A stretch of DNA of 64,000 bases from Sulfitobacter noctilucicola. Lineage in GTDB: Bacteria; Pseudomonadota; Alphaproteobacteria; Rhodobacterales; Rhodobacteraceae. Of this stretch, positions 36,112-45,883 are shown piece by piece; the stretch's first letter is position 1, and every line of letters begins with the position of its first letter. Under the pieces are notes generated by a model. The model made no database searches. It was not told the DNA's origin and saw only the letters and a list, made by a program, of their open reading frames with translations. The stretch is taken from NCBI RefSeq assembly GCF_000622385.1, contig NZ_JASD01000008.1:2604001-2668000 (forward strand). The letters are read 5' to 3'. The position numbers and the translations under genes were made by a program.

Positions 36112-36776
36112 TCCAACCCCCCAGGGCCAAAAAACTCAATAACCAAACACGCATTCTGCGAATGCATGAAACACAACCACTGCTGCTGAAAGGAACTGTT
36201 TGTCCGGCAGCACCCGAAACAGCGTCACTTTACAGCATATCCAGACACGCCTGCAACAAATGCCTTGTCACATTGATGTCATATTTCAACACGCCGTTGT
36301 CCAATACAGCGGACGTGCTCCAATCTTGCCCTATCAATATCATTTTTTTGTCGCATTTGCCGAGATTTGGGCGAAACAGTCTGTTTTTTTCTACTTTGGA
36401 AAACAGTTCCCTTGCAGGGGAGCTATTGTTCATGTTTCCCCACCTTTGAACGCCATAATTCCCGCCTAACGAGAAGGATTTTAGGCCTTGTTTTCATGCT
36501 TTTCGGCGAAATTTGGGCTGGCAGTGCCTTTTTTCTGCCGGAATTGAAAGAATCAGTTTCAATCTGAAAATGAGTATTGGCGTTCTGGCCTTTGGGCAGA
36601 TTGGTTTTTTCAGCCGCAAGCAATCTGCGATGGTGAAATTGCCGTTTCATTTCAAAAGCGAGCAAAAAGGCTAATTAAACAGTGATGATATTTTGCCTCT
36701 TGCGGCCGGTTGCAGTAATAGGGCGCGAAACGGATCGGCCCGAAGTGGTACGGATCGCAAGTGAGAAGGCGAAGCT
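36112..36776. other. AT-rich 665 bp intergenic region between divergent genes
   Basis: This gap separates the minus-strand exoY-like operon from the plus-strand fructokinase and is visibly richer in A/T than its surroundings, with several runs of T. No frame in it looks coding. It should hold both divergent promoters. An imperfect repeat is present: CGAGATTTGGGC at 36361 and CGAAATTTGGGC at 36507, each followed about 6-8 bases later by a CAGT-type segment and a T run. No CCCTATCC palindrome is present (only GCCCTATCA near 36329). Confidence 0.5.
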
Positions 36777-37700
36777 ATGATTTTGTGTTGCGGTGAAGCG
36801 CTGATTGATATGATCCCCGTAGCCGGGCCGGACGGGCAGACAGCGTTTGTACCCCATTGCGGCGGTGCTCTTTTCAACACAGCCATTGCTCTTGGCAGGC
36901 TCGACGTTCCGGTTGGCATGCTAAGCGGTGTTTCGCGTGATCGTTTCGGCGTGCAACTTGCTGATGCCCTGTCCGAAAATAATGTTCAAACCGACATGCT
37001 GGTGCGCAGCGATCGCGCAACGACACTGGCGATTGTCCATTTGGTTGACGGACATGCAACATATGCCTTCTACGACGAAGGCTCTGCGGGCCGCATGGTA
37101 CGGCCAGCAGACGTGCCGGATATTCCTGAAGCTGTGGAGGCCCTGTATTTCGGGGGTATCAGTCTGGTCAGTGAACCTGCTGCGGATACCTATGCCCACG
37201 TCTGCGCGACCGCAGGCGGCTCGCGGTTGGTCATGATGGATCCCAACATCCGCACCTCGTTTATCACCGATGAGCAAGCCTACCGCGCACGGCTGGACCG
37301 GATGATGCCCCATTGCGATATCGTAAAAGTGTCGGACGAGGATTTGGCTTGGATGACAGGCGGGTCCGGCAGCATTGCAGATCAGGCAAAGGCCGTGCTG
37401 GCCAAGGGCCCCAAGTTTGTCATTGTGACCAAAGGGGCAGAGGGCGCCATGGTGTTTAGCGATGGGGGCCATGCCAGCGTGCCGGCAGGCAAGGCGGTTG
37501 TGGTGGATACCGTCGGGGCGGGCGATACCTTTAACGCCGGCGTCTTGGCGGGGCTGACGCAGCAAGGGGCGCTGTCCAAAGAAGCCGTCGCCACGCTGTC
37601 GGCAGAAGATCTGGTGCCAGCGCTGAGCTATGGCGCGAAGGTCGCGGCGGTTACAGTATCGCGTGCCGGTGCCAACCCACCGTGGAAAAACGAACTCTGA
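36777..37700 (+). CDS. PfkB family carbohydrate kinase (fructokinase-like)
   Basis: A 307-residue sugar kinase. The N-terminal signature GGALFNTAIALGRLDVPVG and the C-terminal PfkB signature DTVGAGDTFNAGVLAG, with catalytic-base Asp250, are complete. The layout fits fructokinases more than ribokinases. It is transcribed alone, with an AGAAGG-type ribosome site before ATG 36777. It may feed fructose 6-phosphate to nucleotide-sugar synthesis, but no sugar transporter is nearby to support a specific substrate. Confidence 0.87.
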   Translation: MILCCGEALIDMIPVAGPDGQTAFVPHCGGALFNTAIALGRLDVPVGMLSGVSRDRFGVQLADALSENNVQTDMLVRSDRATTLAIVHLVDGHATYAFYDEGSAGRMVRPADVPDIPEAVEALYFGGISLVSEPAADTYAHVCATAGGSRLVMMDPNIRTSFITDEQAYRARLDRMMPHCDIVKVSDEDLAWMTGGSGSIADQAKAVLAKGPKFVIVTKGAEGAMVFSDGGHASVPAGKAVVVDTVGAGDTFNAGVLAGLTQQGALSKEAVATLSAEDLVPALSYGAKVAAVTVSRAGANPPWKNEL

Positions 37701-37788
37701 CAGCCGGATGGGGTGCTGCGGATAGGTGCTTAGAAAGTGCTTGCTCTGGGCCCTCCGGTAGCCGTCTTTAGGTATTGGTTGGTGCAGG

Positions 37789-38808
37789 TTAGTGCGTTGG
37801 AACAGCATCTCGCGCGCCAACGCCGACGTCGCTCAACAAAAAGCGCCAGCAGGCACGGAACTGATTTTCCAAACGGGCAGAGCTGCGAACAAAAGACGGT
37901 GTGCGCATCGCTGCGGTTGATTGCGCTTCCTGCATAATGATTGCGCTCATATTCTCGGTATCAGCCGTGTTAAGCATCACGCCACCACTTTCGGCATGAT
38001 CGCTTAACCCGTCAATGTCGTGGCATAGCAAACGGCGGCCGGCGGCAAGCGCCTCGATGGCGACCAGACCATAGGCCTCCCAACGGGACGGCATCATTAC
38101 GATATCAACGCTACGCAGTGCCTCTATCGGGTTGGCCTGAAATCCTCTGAAAACAATCCGGTCGTCGCCCAGTGCAAGTGACCTCAGAAACGGTTCCTGC
38201 GCCCCTTCGCCGATGATGTGCAGTTCGATATTCGGATCTTGGCACTGACGAAACGCCTCGATCAACGTGTCGAACCCTTTTTGGTCGTCAAGGCGACCAA
38301 TGGCACCGAACACATGTGCGGGCCCAGCAGGGGCAGGGATCGCGCGGAAAGCTGTCAGATCAACACAGGACTGGATTGTTGACAGTTTGTCCGCGTGAAC
38401 CAGACGCTCGGCGACCATCCAGTCGGCCTGTCCATTGCTGACGCAGACGACGCGGTTGAAGCAGCTGTATGCTGTTTTCAGTAGTGTTCTAAAACGCCCA
38501 CGATGGCGCACGTTATGTGTCACGAAGCAACCGGTATAGCTGTGTTCGACATGGATCAGCGGCGTCAATGGATGCATAGCCCGCAAGGCGACCAGCGAGG
38601 GAAGGCTCCGCCAGGAGACGGCAAGATGCGAGACAATCGCATGGGCGGGGCCGAGATTCCCGATAATCCGGCCGCGATTGACCGAGACAACCTCATGATT
38701 TGCGGTCTTCGCCAGCTCGCTATCGGATTGCAGAAAATCCAGCACACGCATCACGCCGCCTGCTGTGGTATCGTCAACAAGGTGGAGTACTCGGGGAAGG
38801 TCGGTCAT
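37789..38808 (-). CDS. GT4 family glycosyltransferase
   Basis: A 339-residue GT-B enzyme. It begins RVLHLVDDTTAGGVMRVLDF, contains HVEHSYTGCFV in the acceptor half and GAIGRLDDQKGFDTLIEAF in the donor half. The E-x7-E motif is WEAYGLVAIEALAAG. ATG 38808 overlaps the stop of the upstream GT2 gene, so a longer in-frame extension is not used. It is the last gene of a four-gene operon: flippase, GT2, GT2, GT4. Confidence 0.87.
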   Translation of the reverse strand: MTDLPRVLHLVDDTTAGGVMRVLDFLQSDSELAKTANHEVVSVNRGRIIGNLGPAHAIVSHLAVSWRSLPSLVALRAMHPLTPLIHVEHSYTGCFVTHNVRHRGRFRTLLKTAYSCFNRVVCVSNGQADWMVAERLVHADKLSTIQSCVDLTAFRAIPAPAGPAHVFGAIGRLDDQKGFDTLIEAFRQCQDPNIELHIIGEGAQEPFLRSLALGDDRIVFRGFQANPIEALRSVDIVMMPSRWEAYGLVAIEALAAGRRLLCHDIDGLSDHAESGGVMLNTADTENMSAIIMQEAQSTAAMRTPSFVRSSARLENQFRACWRFLLSDVGVGARDAVPTH

Positions 38809-39785
38809 GTCGCGGCTCCTCTGCGTGCCATCAATGCGTCCAGTGCGAGAGGGCCAGCATAGCGCAAAACCAAGGCGGCAGCGATGGTTGTCAGTGATTT
38901 CACAGGCTCTTCCCAGAGGGGTGACCAAGACTGGCGGAACGACTGCTTCAGCAGCTCAATGGCCCGGCCTGTATCTTTGTCGCTGATTGCGCGGCGGGAC
39001 AGATAGCGCAGCTGATAGGAACGGGCCGACTTGGCGTTCTTGGAGAAAAATGACGGGGCAACCTGCGACAGTTTCGCAATCATCCGCTCCCATGCAGCAA
39101 GCTGGAGGTCGGTGGCGGCAGACAGTCCGCCCGCATTGATACGGTAGTGTGTCAGATCACCCGCAATGCCTTCGAACTGCCAGTTGGTGGTCAGTGCGAT
39201 GCGCAACCAGCACTCGATGTCTTCTGACTGCCGGAAGGTTTCATCAAAATACCAGTCGCGTGTCTTCTCGGAGGCGGGGCGGTGTGCAATCGCATCAAAG
39301 ACGGCTTTGCGGATCACTGGTGCTGAACCATTACCAATCGGATTACGCTTGAAAATATGTGCTGCGGTAATGTTCGTCAGACGCGGGGACTGCGCCATGC
39401 CGAGCGCGTCACCTTCATCGTTGATAAGGGCGGAGCCTGAGAAGCTGACACCGACGTGAGGTGCCGATTGCAGGTGTGCTACGTGAAGCGCGAGTTTTTC
39501 CGGCACCCAAAGATCATCCGCGTCGCAAAAGCCGATAAATTCACCGCGGGCCAACGAGATTCCGGTGTTGCGCGCACCGGCAAGGCCGCGGTTACGCTGG
39601 GTGATGACGCGGATCGGAGATATGTTGGCGTATTCTTGCAAAAGCGTTGATGTCGTATCGGTTGAGCCATCATCGACCACGATGATCTCGTAATCATCAA
39701 ATGTCTGGGCAAGAAGTGCTTTCAGCGTGGCGGGGAGGGTATCTGCGACATTGAAGGCGGGAACGATGATGGAAGCGATGGGCAT
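38805..39785 (-). CDS. GT2 family glycosyltransferase
   Basis: A 326-residue GT-A enzyme. IASIIVPAFNVADTLPATL and YEIIVVDDGSTD form the nucleotide site, GFCDADDLWVPEKL the DxD metal motif, and FRQSEDIECWLRIA the catalytic-base region. The tail contains QLRYLSRRAIS, a segment nearly repeated in the next GT2, suggesting tandem duplication. Start ATG 39785 follows a GGAT-type site; the frame upstream overlaps the neighbouring gene and is not coding. It is coupled to the GT4 downstream. Confidence 0.9.
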   Translation of the reverse strand: MPIASIIVPAFNVADTLPATLKALLAQTFDDYEIIVVDDGSTDTTSTLLQEYANISPIRVITQRNRGLAGARNTGISLARGEFIGFCDADDLWVPEKLALHVAHLQSAPHVGVSFSGSALINDEGDALGMAQSPRLTNITAAHIFKRNPIGNGSAPVIRKAVFDAIAHRPASEKTRDWYFDETFRQSEDIECWLRIALTTNWQFEGIAGDLTHYRINAGGLSAATDLQLAAWERMIAKLSQVAPSFFSKNAKSARSYQLRYLSRRAISDKDTGRAIELLKQSFRQSWSPLWEEPVKSLTTIAAALVLRYAGPLALDALMARRGAAT

Positions 39786-39805
39786 TGGAGGGATCCTTGA
39801 AAGAG

Positions 39806-40729
39806 TTAGCGAGAGAAGAGAATTTCGGAAATTCGCGAGGGCAGGATGGGAGCGAGGCACGCACCCGCCAGAGTGGCAAACCCGCGACGCGGGACGCTGA
39901 AAAATCCTGACGGGCTGCGGGCAACGCCCTGCAAAGCGAACGACAGTGGCAAAAGCCGCCCCTGACCAAGGCGCAATGCACGGCGGCTGAGGTAGCGCAG
40001 AAAGATTGCATCGGCAGACCGATCGGGGGCATGGCCGTAACGGGCGGCTGTCCGAATAGCTGCTGTTCTGCCTTCCAGCATCGCCTGAAGGTTTGCCGAC
40101 AATCCGTAAGGGCTGGTGCGATACCAGGTCTGGCAGCTGTCGATGCCGATAACTCTGCTGCCGGTGCCGACCAAGCGGATCAGCCAGTCCAGATCTTCGT
40201 TGTGGACCATGGTCTCGTCGAAACCGCCGGTGCGCAGAAACGCGTCGTGGCGCACCGCAATGTTGGACATGGTGCACACCGGGTTTTCGCCAAGCAGCAT
40301 CGGGATGCTGAGCGGCGTTGCCGGAATGCTTGATACGGCCGAGACGATTGATGGGTCGTCGTGGAAGAACGCGATCTTGCAGAAAGCGGCATCAACGGAT
40401 GGGTCTGCAAAACAGGTCTTGAGCTCGCTCAGCTTGTTCGGCCCCCAAATGTCATCGGCATCGCAGAAAGCGATGATTTCGCTGCCAGCAAAGAACAACG
40501 CACCCAGATTACGCGCGCAGCTCGGGCCTTTGCCCATATTCTGGAACACGTGGATACGAGGGTCTTCAGCGCGTAGGTCGTGCAGCAGACCGAGCGTATT
40601 GTCCGTTGATCCATCATCGATGCAGATGACTTCCCAGTTGTCGCAGGTCTGTGCCTGAATGCTGTCAAGCGTCGCGCGGATCGTTTGGGCGGCGTTGTAG
40701 CAGGGGATGATGATAGAGAAGTCGGTCAT
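39806..40729 (-). CDS. GT2 family glycosyltransferase
   Basis: A 307-residue GT-A enzyme. FSIIIPCYNAAQTIRATLD and VICIDDGSTDNT begin the fold, AFCDADDIWGPNKL is the DxD motif, and MVHNEDLDWLIRLV the base region. The C-terminal FLRYLSRRALR parallels the neighbouring GT2. ATG 40729 overlaps the flippase stop (ATGA), and the gene is 20 bp from the next GT2. It acts on the cytoplasmic face in repeat-unit assembly; sugar specificity is unknown. Confidence 0.9.
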   Translation of the reverse strand: MTDFSIIIPCYNAAQTIRATLDSIQAQTCDNWEVICIDDGSTDNTLGLLHDLRAEDPRIHVFQNMGKGPSCARNLGALFFAGSEIIAFCDADDIWGPNKLSELKTCFADPSVDAAFCKIAFFHDDPSIVSAVSSIPATPLSIPMLLGENPVCTMSNIAVRHDAFLRTGGFDETMVHNEDLDWLIRLVGTGSRVIGIDSCQTWYRTSPYGLSANLQAMLEGRTAAIRTAARYGHAPDRSADAIFLRYLSRRALRLGQGRLLPLSFALQGVARSPSGFFSVPRRGFATLAGACLAPILPSRISEILFSR

Positions 40730-41967
40730 GACTGCACCTGTGGGTAGGAAGGAAAGAGATCGGTATGGAGGGTCGCGAAGGCACCGATCACCATCAGTAG
40801 ACTGGTCACGACAAGATAGCCGACAGCCATCGCAAAGAGGCCGAGAGGGGCGAGGACAGCGGTGCTGACAAGAACAGCGGCGGCCAGTGCGCAGGTCATC
40901 CAAAGCTCGACCTGCGGTTTGCCCTGAACGCGCAACCATCCGGCAGCGGTCGCCCAAAGGGTGGTCGGAATTGCGACGAGGCACAAGATCGATACCAACG
41001 GGGCGACCGCGTCCCAGCCATCGCCCAGGAGCAGAGGGACATAGAGCGGCGCAAGAGCAGATTGCAGGATCACCACAGGCGCGATGAGAGAGAGACCCAC
41101 GATGATGCTTTGACGCATGGCTGCGGCAGGATCGGATGATTGGCTTAGATGGGGGAAAAGTACGGTCGAGAATGCAGTGGCAAAGGCTGTCGACAGGCTG
41201 AGGCCCGCGTTGAAAGCCATGAAATAAAGACCAAGCGCCTGCGGGCCCATTGTCAGACCAACCACAATCTTGTCACCCTGCAGGCGCAGCACCTTGACGA
41301 CTTCGATGCCCAGCACGGCCCACCCGTAGGTGATGAACGGGCGCAGAGGGGCAGGCGTAATGCCGGATTTTGGATTCCAGGGATGCAGGGCGCGGACGGC
41401 GAACAGCCAGATCGGCGCGGACAGAACACGTGGCAGGATCAGCGCGATGGCGGATGGGTAGATCAGCACAAGCATGATAGAAAGCAGGTTTGCGCCGACC
41501 ACCTGTGTGCCACCAATGGCCGCTGTCTGGCGCATTTTGCCAGCGCGCATTGCCAGTGCCACTTGGACCAGACCCGCAGGCATGAAAAGATACTCAAGAC
41601 CCATCAAGAGGATCAAACCTGACAGCATCACACTGCCACCTGAAAAGTACATTGCACCGGCGATCAGGGTTTGCAGCACACAAAGGCCAAGGCACCAGAC
41701 CCAGAAAATGCGGCGGGCGGTGGTGCAGGTCTCTTCGAGCGTGTCGTCACTTGCCGCGATGATGCGCTGCCCCACACCGTTTTCTGTCAGTGCCTTCAGC
41801 AGATCACCCGCGGCCATCGCTGATGCGGCGATGCCGATCTGTGTCAGGTCCAGCGTCCGTGCCACGGCAACCACTACCAGCAGGCGTGATGCCTTTGCGG
41901 CCACTTCTGACGCGCCGTATGCGATCAGGTTGGTAGCGAGTGATTTGGTTGCGTCCGAGAAGGGCAT
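40726..41967 (-). CDS. oligosaccharide flippase (Wzx-like)
   Basis: A 413-residue polytopic protein with about 12 hydrophobic segments. The early LIAYGASEVAAKASRLLVVV and the mid-protein FITYGWAVLGIEVVKVLRLQGDKIVVGLTMG match MOP-type polysaccharide exporters. It is first in a minus-strand operon with two GT2s and a GT4, each pair overlapping or nearly so. It is the flippase of the right-hand system and only distantly similar to the one at 31546-32895. Confidence 0.88.
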   Translation of the reverse strand: MPFSDATKSLATNLIAYGASEVAAKASRLLVVVAVARTLDLTQIGIAASAMAAGDLLKALTENGVGQRIIAASDDTLEETCTTARRIFWVWCLGLCVLQTLIAGAMYFSGGSVMLSGLILLMGLEYLFMPAGLVQVALAMRAGKMRQTAAIGGTQVVGANLLSIMLVLIYPSAIALILPRVLSAPIWLFAVRALHPWNPKSGITPAPLRPFITYGWAVLGIEVVKVLRLQGDKIVVGLTMGPQALGLYFMAFNAGLSLSTAFATAFSTVLFPHLSQSSDPAAAMRQSIIVGLSLIAPVVILQSALAPLYVPLLLGDGWDAVAPLVSILCLVAIPTTLWATAAGWLRVQGKPQVELWMTCALAAAVLVSTAVLAPLGLFAMAVGYLVVTSLLMVIGAFATLHTDLFPSYPQVQS

Positions 41968-42062
41968 GTCGTGGGCTTTCGTTGATTTCCACCAACCTTA
42001 CCCCGCACACAACCACCGTGTCCCAGACGCCACGGGACAGGTTACCTGCGCAAATGGAACAC

Positions 42063-42084
42063 ACCCTATCCATCAGTATAGCTT
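42063..42084. promoter_or_regulatory. EPS palindrome site 1 (ACCCTATCC-ATCA-GTATAGCTT)
   Basis: The left half-site ACCCTATCC (42063-42071) is exact. After a 4-base spacer the right half GTATAGCTT (42076-42084) matches GGATAGGGT at 6 of 9 positions. It lies in the 189 bp gap between the divergent flippase operon and the export lipoprotein gene, so it could serve either. It shares half-site and spacing with three other sites in this locus. Confidence 0.5.
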
Positions 42085-42156
42085 CGTCATCGCTTGTACC
42101 GTGGCGCCAACACCAACATGCGGCTAATGTACCCCAAACCTGTTTCTGGAGCTTAC

Positions 42157-43356
42157 ATGTCAACCAGACCCATCCTGACCGGCGCATTGGCGTCATTGGT
42201 GCTGACAACCGCCTGCGCACGCTTTGACACGCCCGACAACCTTGAGCCTGTGGCCGAAGGTGATGGATATCAGGCGCAATACCGCGAACCGGATGTATCC
42301 CGCGAGGATGCAGGATTGCTGAATTCGGAACGTCTAAATGCGCAAAAGTGCCTGCCCCTTGGCGGGTCCGCCGGTAAAGGTTCCAGCATCGCGGCAACTG
42401 TTTTGCGGGGGGAGCGATTGTCACGCAATGACCTGCTGGATGTGCGGATCGCCGAAGATGATACCTTTAACGGCAGCTACGTAGTGTCGCGTGACGGCAT
42501 GCTGAAACTGCCGTTCCTGTCGCCAATCCGCGCGCAAGGGCGCAGCACCGATGAGGTCGAGGCGGATATAGCCCGCGCTTTGCTGGCGGATGATTTCTAT
42601 CAAGATGCGCCGCGCATATCAGTGCGGGCGGCTGATTTTGCCTCTGTTTCCGTAGGGGTGTCGGGGGCGGTCTTTGAACCCCATGCGGTTGAAATCGGCG
42701 GCGTGCGCGGGGACACGGTGGACAGTCTGCGTCAGGTGGCGTCGGGTGCGTCTACAGAAGGGCGCAATCTGTCTGCTGCTTTGCGCGCGGCAGGTGGTGT
42801 GCGCCCGGATGCAGATATCTCTGCGGTCGAGGTGCAGCGCGCAGGCAAGACGTACCGGCTCGATATGCGCGGCGTCTTTGAGGGGCGGAATTCAGTCGAT
42901 ATCATGCTGCTGACAGGTGACGAGGTCCGTGTGCCAAGCCGTCAGTGCTTTCAGGACGATCTGATGCGGCCCAGCCCGATCAGCCCGCCGGGCATCAGCC
43001 TCTACCTGTCCAACCTCACACAACCTGCATTTAATAACGCGGCCTCTGCCATTGGGCAAACTGTGCGGCAGGTGCCTTATGGATCACGCTATATGCAGGC
43101 TGTCATCGACGCAAACTGCGTAGGCGGGCCGCGATCTACCAGCGCTGACCGCTCCGCGGTGCTTTTCTCGCGCAATCCGATGACAGGTGTGTCAGTGGTA
43201 ATCGAACGTGACATCGAAGACCTATTGCGCCGGGCTGACCGGGATGACTACGATCCCTATCTGCTGCCCGGCGATGCGATGGCATGTTATGACAGCACCA
43301 TCACCAACATTGCCGAGATCGGCCGCGTTCTGGGTACCATCGCCTTTATTCCTTAA
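42157..43356 (+). CDS. Wza-like polysaccharide export lipoprotein
   Basis: A 399-residue outer-membrane export protein. The signal peptide ends in a lipobox (SLVLTTAC, lipidated Cys near residue 20). The Poly_export domain follows (LLDVRIAEDDTFNGSYVVSRDGMLKLPFL), then SLBB-type beta domains (VGVSGAVFEPHAVEIGG and AALRAAGGVRPDADISAVEV). ATG 42157 has TGGAG upstream. It is the only Wza-type gene seen for two Wzx/Wzy systems. Its 3' end overlaps by 11 bp the 3' end of the convergent histidine kinase gene. Confidence 0.88.
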   Translation: MSTRPILTGALASLVLTTACARFDTPDNLEPVAEGDGYQAQYREPDVSREDAGLLNSERLNAQKCLPLGGSAGKGSSIAATVLRGERLSRNDLLDVRIAEDDTFNGSYVVSRDGMLKLPFLSPIRAQGRSTDEVEADIARALLADDFYQDAPRISVRAADFASVSVGVSGAVFEPHAVEIGGVRGDTVDSLRQVASGASTEGRNLSAALRAAGGVRPDADISAVEVQRAGKTYRLDMRGVFEGRNSVDIMLLTGDEVRVPSRQCFQDDLMRPSPISPPGISLYLSNLTQPAFNNAASAIGQTVRQVPYGSRYMQAVIDANCVGGPRSTSADRSAVLFSRNPMTGVSVVIERDIEDLLRRADRDDYDPYLLPGDAMACYDSTITNIAEIGRVLGTIAFIP

Positions 43357-45847
43357 GCGTGATTTCGGTCAGCGCCTTTTTACTGTCCTTCCACAAATCG
43401 GGCAGGGTGGTGATGGCAGACATGACAACCGCGTCCTCGCCCGCCTTTGCGGCGTTTTCTAGCTTCAGCAGCACATCGCGGAAACCGGTGGCCCCGAACA
43501 GGGCTGCATTGCCTGCGATCTTGTGAGCCTCAGCAGCGATGTCGTTGCGGTCGAGCCTTTCGTCACCTTGAAGCCATTCGATGAAGTGCTCGACCTCGGC
43601 GTTATAGCGGCCGAGTAGCTTTGGAAAGTTTTCGGCGCCTATCACATCATAAGTCTCAAGCGTGTGGGCCTCATCGATCAAGGCAGATGCTTCGGTCATC
43701 GGTTCATGTCCCTTCTGCCCGAGGGCGATCCTCAGGTCCGATTTCTTGAGCGGCTTTGTCAGGACATCATCCATGCCGTTGGCAAGAAAATCTTCCCTCT
43801 CTGACGGCATTGCATTAGCGGTCAGCGCGACGATGCGCGTTTTCTTCGATGCACCGTGGCCCTGTCTGATAAGTCGTGTGGCACTGCGGCCATCCAGAAC
43901 GGGCATGCTGATGTCCATCAGGATCAGGTCATAGTTATCGGCTTGTGCCATATCGACACCTTGTTGACCGTCATGGGCCTCGTGAACTTCGTGACCATCT
44001 GCCTGCAACATCTCACGCACGACGAACCTGTTGATTTCATTGTCTTCTACAACAAGTACCCGCTGTGGTGTGACAACGGCGCGCCGTTCTATCAGATTGC
44101 CAGCCTTGGCGGGCTCAGAGGTGGCTTTGGCGGGTACGGTGACGCGGAAGGTACTGCCGATGCCAAGTGTGCTGGCCACCATGATGTCACCGCCCAACAT
44201 ATCGATGAAACGCTTGGCGATGCTCAATCCCAGACCTGTGCCACCCACTTCGCGGTCATAGGCTGCGTTGCCCGTGACAAAATCCTCGAAGATACGGTCT
44301 TGCAGTTCGTCCGGTATGCCGACGCCGGTGTCTTCGATTTCAAAGCTGATTTCGTCGTTATGCCAGCTGACAGTGACGGACACGCGGCCGCGTTTGGTGA
44401 ATTTGACTGCGTTACCGATCAGGTTCATCAAGACGTGCTGCAAGCGATCACAGTCGGAACTGATCCAGTGTTGTGCAGGACCGTCCCAACCCCAATCCAG
44501 AGCCGTTTCCTGATTGGCGGCCATTCCGCTTTGATTGTCGATGATATCTTGCAAAAGATCAGAGACATTCATCGGCTGAAGGTTTGCGCTGACCTTGCCG
44601 GAATCGTAGCGGGTGATGTCCAGAACGTCAGAGACGTGGCTGAGCAGCAGGCGGCCGGATGTCTCCATGTTGCGCATATAGGTATCTTGTTTGCCGGTGA
44701 GCGTCGTGTCGCGCAGCAGGCTGAGATTGCCCAACAGGCCGTTCAGGGGCGTGCGGATTTCGTGGCTCATGGTGGCAAGAAACTCCGAGCGGCTTTTCTC
44801 GCCGGCGATGGCCTTGTCCCGTGCATCGACAAGTTCAGCTTCGTCTGCTTTTTGTTGGGTGATGTCACGCAGGAAGGCGATAAAGATGTCTCCGGCTTCT
44901 GTAACTGCCGATTGAATGGCAAGCTCCACCGGAAAAACCGTCCCGTCGGAGCGTTTGGCTTCAAGCTGCACACGTCCCTTGCCTACGACGCGTCTCTCGC
45001 CGCCCTGGCGCATCCGCTCCATCCCGGCGTCATGGCCCGCGCGCAGGTGGTCCGGCACGATGATGGCACCCAATTCATGTCCGATCACGTCCGCTGCCTT
45101 ATGGCCAAAAATCTCTTCGGCGGCTGGACTGAATTCCATGATGTATCCACGGTCGTCGCTGATGATGACCCCATCCAGTGAGGTATTGATGACGGTATTC
45201 ATGCGAGCGCCGGTCTGTCGTTGAGAGCGTTCCTGAGTGCGCATCTGCTTATTAAGGCGGAACAAATATACCACAGCCAGACCAAGCGCACCGATCAATG
45301 CTGCTAGTGCCAGCGCCAGTTCTGTCAGTGTGGAGGCCACATCCGCACGCTGTGCATCCGCGTTACGTGCAAAGATATTGAGGCCTGAATTGGAGAGTTT
45401 GCGCACCGATGGGCGGATATCCTGGACCAGTGACATGAGCCTTGGAATGCTAGCTGTCAGCTCCACATCTGTTGCATCAATGTAGGGGACAGTGGTGTCC
45501 AGCCAGTTCTTTATGTCGCTCAGGGTCGCGGCAAAGTCTTCGTCCTTGCGCAATTCCTCGAATACCTGCGCCGTCGAGACCGTTTCGATCCTGCTATAGA
45601 AAATATCGAACCGACGGCGGATGCCTGCCAGGTCTGCACCCACTCTGATCCGGTTGGAAAATTCCTGAAATTCGACTTCTGTCTGGGACAGGGACCATTG
45701 AACATTGTCCGAACTGGCCGAACTCAGTTCTGCGATTTCACGCCTCACGTTCCACGTCAGGAAAGCAATGGCCAATACAATGACAAGACCGGCCAGAACA
45801 AGAAATGTCCGGCCGGTTTTCGCACGCGTGTTGAGGAAGTCTACCAC
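43346..45847 (-). CDS. hybrid sensor histidine kinase (PAS-HisKA-HATPase-REC-Hpt)
   Basis: An 833-residue phosphorelay kinase. Membrane spans at ~13-33 and ~173-197 enclose a ~140-residue helical periplasmic sensor. A PAS domain (~215-335) follows, then HisKA with His362 (SHEIRTPLNG), the ATPase domain (N box LMNLIGNAVKF, G boxes DTGVGIP and GGTGLGL), a receiver with Asp645 (LMDISMP) and an Hpt with His775 (EAHKIAGNAALF). The GTG start has AGGAG upstream. It lies 36 bp after a periplasmic sulfite-oxidase-fold protein, a probable sensing partner. The Hpt has no DNA-binding output here, so the LuxR-type regulator at 49027-49641 is the likely target. Confidence 0.93.
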   Translation of the reverse strand: MVDFLNTRAKTGRTFLVLAGLVIVLAIAFLTWNVRREIAELSSASSDNVQWSLSQTEVEFQEFSNRIRVGADLAGIRRRFDIFYSRIETVSTAQVFEELRKDEDFAATLSDIKNWLDTTVPYIDATDVELTASIPRLMSLVQDIRPSVRKLSNSGLNIFARNADAQRADVASTLTELALALAALIGALGLAVVYLFRLNKQMRTQERSQRQTGARMNTVINTSLDGVIISDDRGYIMEFSPAAEEIFGHKAADVIGHELGAIIVPDHLRAGHDAGMERMRQGGERRVVGKGRVQLEAKRSDGTVFPVELAIQSAVTEAGDIFIAFLRDITQQKADEAELVDARDKAIAGEKSRSEFLATMSHEIRTPLNGLLGNLSLLRDTTLTGKQDTYMRNMETSGRLLLSHVSDVLDITRYDSGKVSANLQPMNVSDLLQDIIDNQSGMAANQETALDWGWDGPAQHWISSDCDRLQHVLMNLIGNAVKFTKRGRVSVTVSWHNDEISFEIEDTGVGIPDELQDRIFEDFVTGNAAYDREVGGTGLGLSIAKRFIDMLGGDIMVASTLGIGSTFRVTVPAKATSEPAKAGNLIERRAVVTPQRVLVVEDNEINRFVVREMLQADGHEVHEAHDGQQGVDMAQADNYDLILMDISMPVLDGRSATRLIRQGHGASKKTRIVALTANAMPSEREDFLANGMDDVLTKPLKKSDLRIALGQKGHEPMTEASALIDEAHTLETYDVIGAENFPKLLGRYNAEVEHFIEWLQGDERLDRNDIAAEAHKIAGNAALFGATGFRDVLLKLENAAKAGEDAVVMSAITTLPDLWKDSKKALTEITLKE

Positions 45848-45883
45848 ATCAGCTCCTGTACTCTACGGGATCTTCTGAAGGGG

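Noticed and set aside
36162..36665. Small open frames in the AT-rich gap
   Set aside because: They overlap each other on both strands, have no good ribosome sites and no protein-like conservation signals.
43856..45181. 441-codon open frame on the plus strand opposite the hybrid kinase
   Set aside because: The kinase strand shows every expected motif; the opposite frame shows none and has no ribosome site.
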